Below the pieces are notes generated by a model that saw only the letters and a program-made list of their open reading frames with translations, did no database searches and was not told where the DNA came from. This document shows, one piece after another, positions 5,680 to 5,738 of a stretch of 5,738 nucleotides of DNA. Source of the stretch: JBDNFP01 sp041689775. Lineage in GTDB: Bacteria > Bacteroidota > Bacteroidia > Cytophagales > Spirosomataceae. Every line of letters starts with the position of its first letter. The stretch's first letter is position 1. Made by a program: the position numbers and the translations under genes. The stretch is from NCBI GenBank assembly GCA_041689775.1, contig JBDNFP010000230.1, forward strand, positions 1 through 5,738, read 5' to 3'.

Positions 5680-5738
5680 ACGGTAATGGATTATATGGGT
5701 TGATTTCGCTATATTGGTGTCATGCTACATACTCATCC

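Noticed and set aside
5723..5738. ATG at 5723 that could start a next + strand gene
   Set aside because: Only five codons are visible before the window ends and there is no ribosome binding site, so it cannot be supported.

Overview
The window looks like a chromosomal stretch from a Bacteroidota bacterium, most likely of the Cytophagales type (Spirosoma/Dyadobacter-like). This rests on the protein set: a DUF4230 protein, a stand-alone isoamylase early-set domain protein, a YfeH-like symporter and DoxX. It is also supported by weak or absent Shine-Dalgarno sites and by a perfect TAnnTTTG (-7 type) promoter hexamer upstream of one gene. The genus is an inference.

Layout. Positions 1-214 hold the C-terminal end of an insertion-sequence transposase (ISKra4-like), cut by the window edge. 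On the + strand follow a YfeH/SBF-like bile acid:sodium symporter family protein (267-1340) and a membrane-anchored DUF4230 protein (1430-2053). Facing them on the - strand is a two-gene unit for coenzyme B12-dependent ethanolamine ammonia-lyase: eutB (4211-2835, large subunit) then eutC (2797-2045, small subunit). The eutC stop overlaps the end of the DUF4230 gene tail to tail by 9 bp. Upstream of eutB, also on the - strand, is a small protein with one glycogen-binding-like/isoamylase early-set domain (4789-4478). It has a clear intrinsic terminator after it and a good promoter before it, with a Fur-box-like palindrome just upstream. About 400 bp without a convincing gene follows, containing only a possible small or decayed membrane-peptide ORF. 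A DoxX-family membrane protein (+, 5269-5679) closes the window.

How the genes work together. Only EutB and EutC form an obvious functional pair, converting ethanolamine to acetaldehyde and ammonia. No microcompartment shell genes, EutA reactivase, acetaldehyde dehydrogenase or ethanolamine permease lie in the window. EutC also lacks the N-terminal extension of the encapsulated enterobacterial enzyme, which fits a cytosolic, non-compartmentalised enzyme. The other genes look like unrelated housekeeping or accessory single genes. I see no CRISPR array, RNA gene or novel multi-gene defence or biosynthetic system. The points most worth a second look are the Fur-like box, the IS end abutting the symporter with an ambiguous start, the short EutC, and the possible decayed gene at about 4951-5180.
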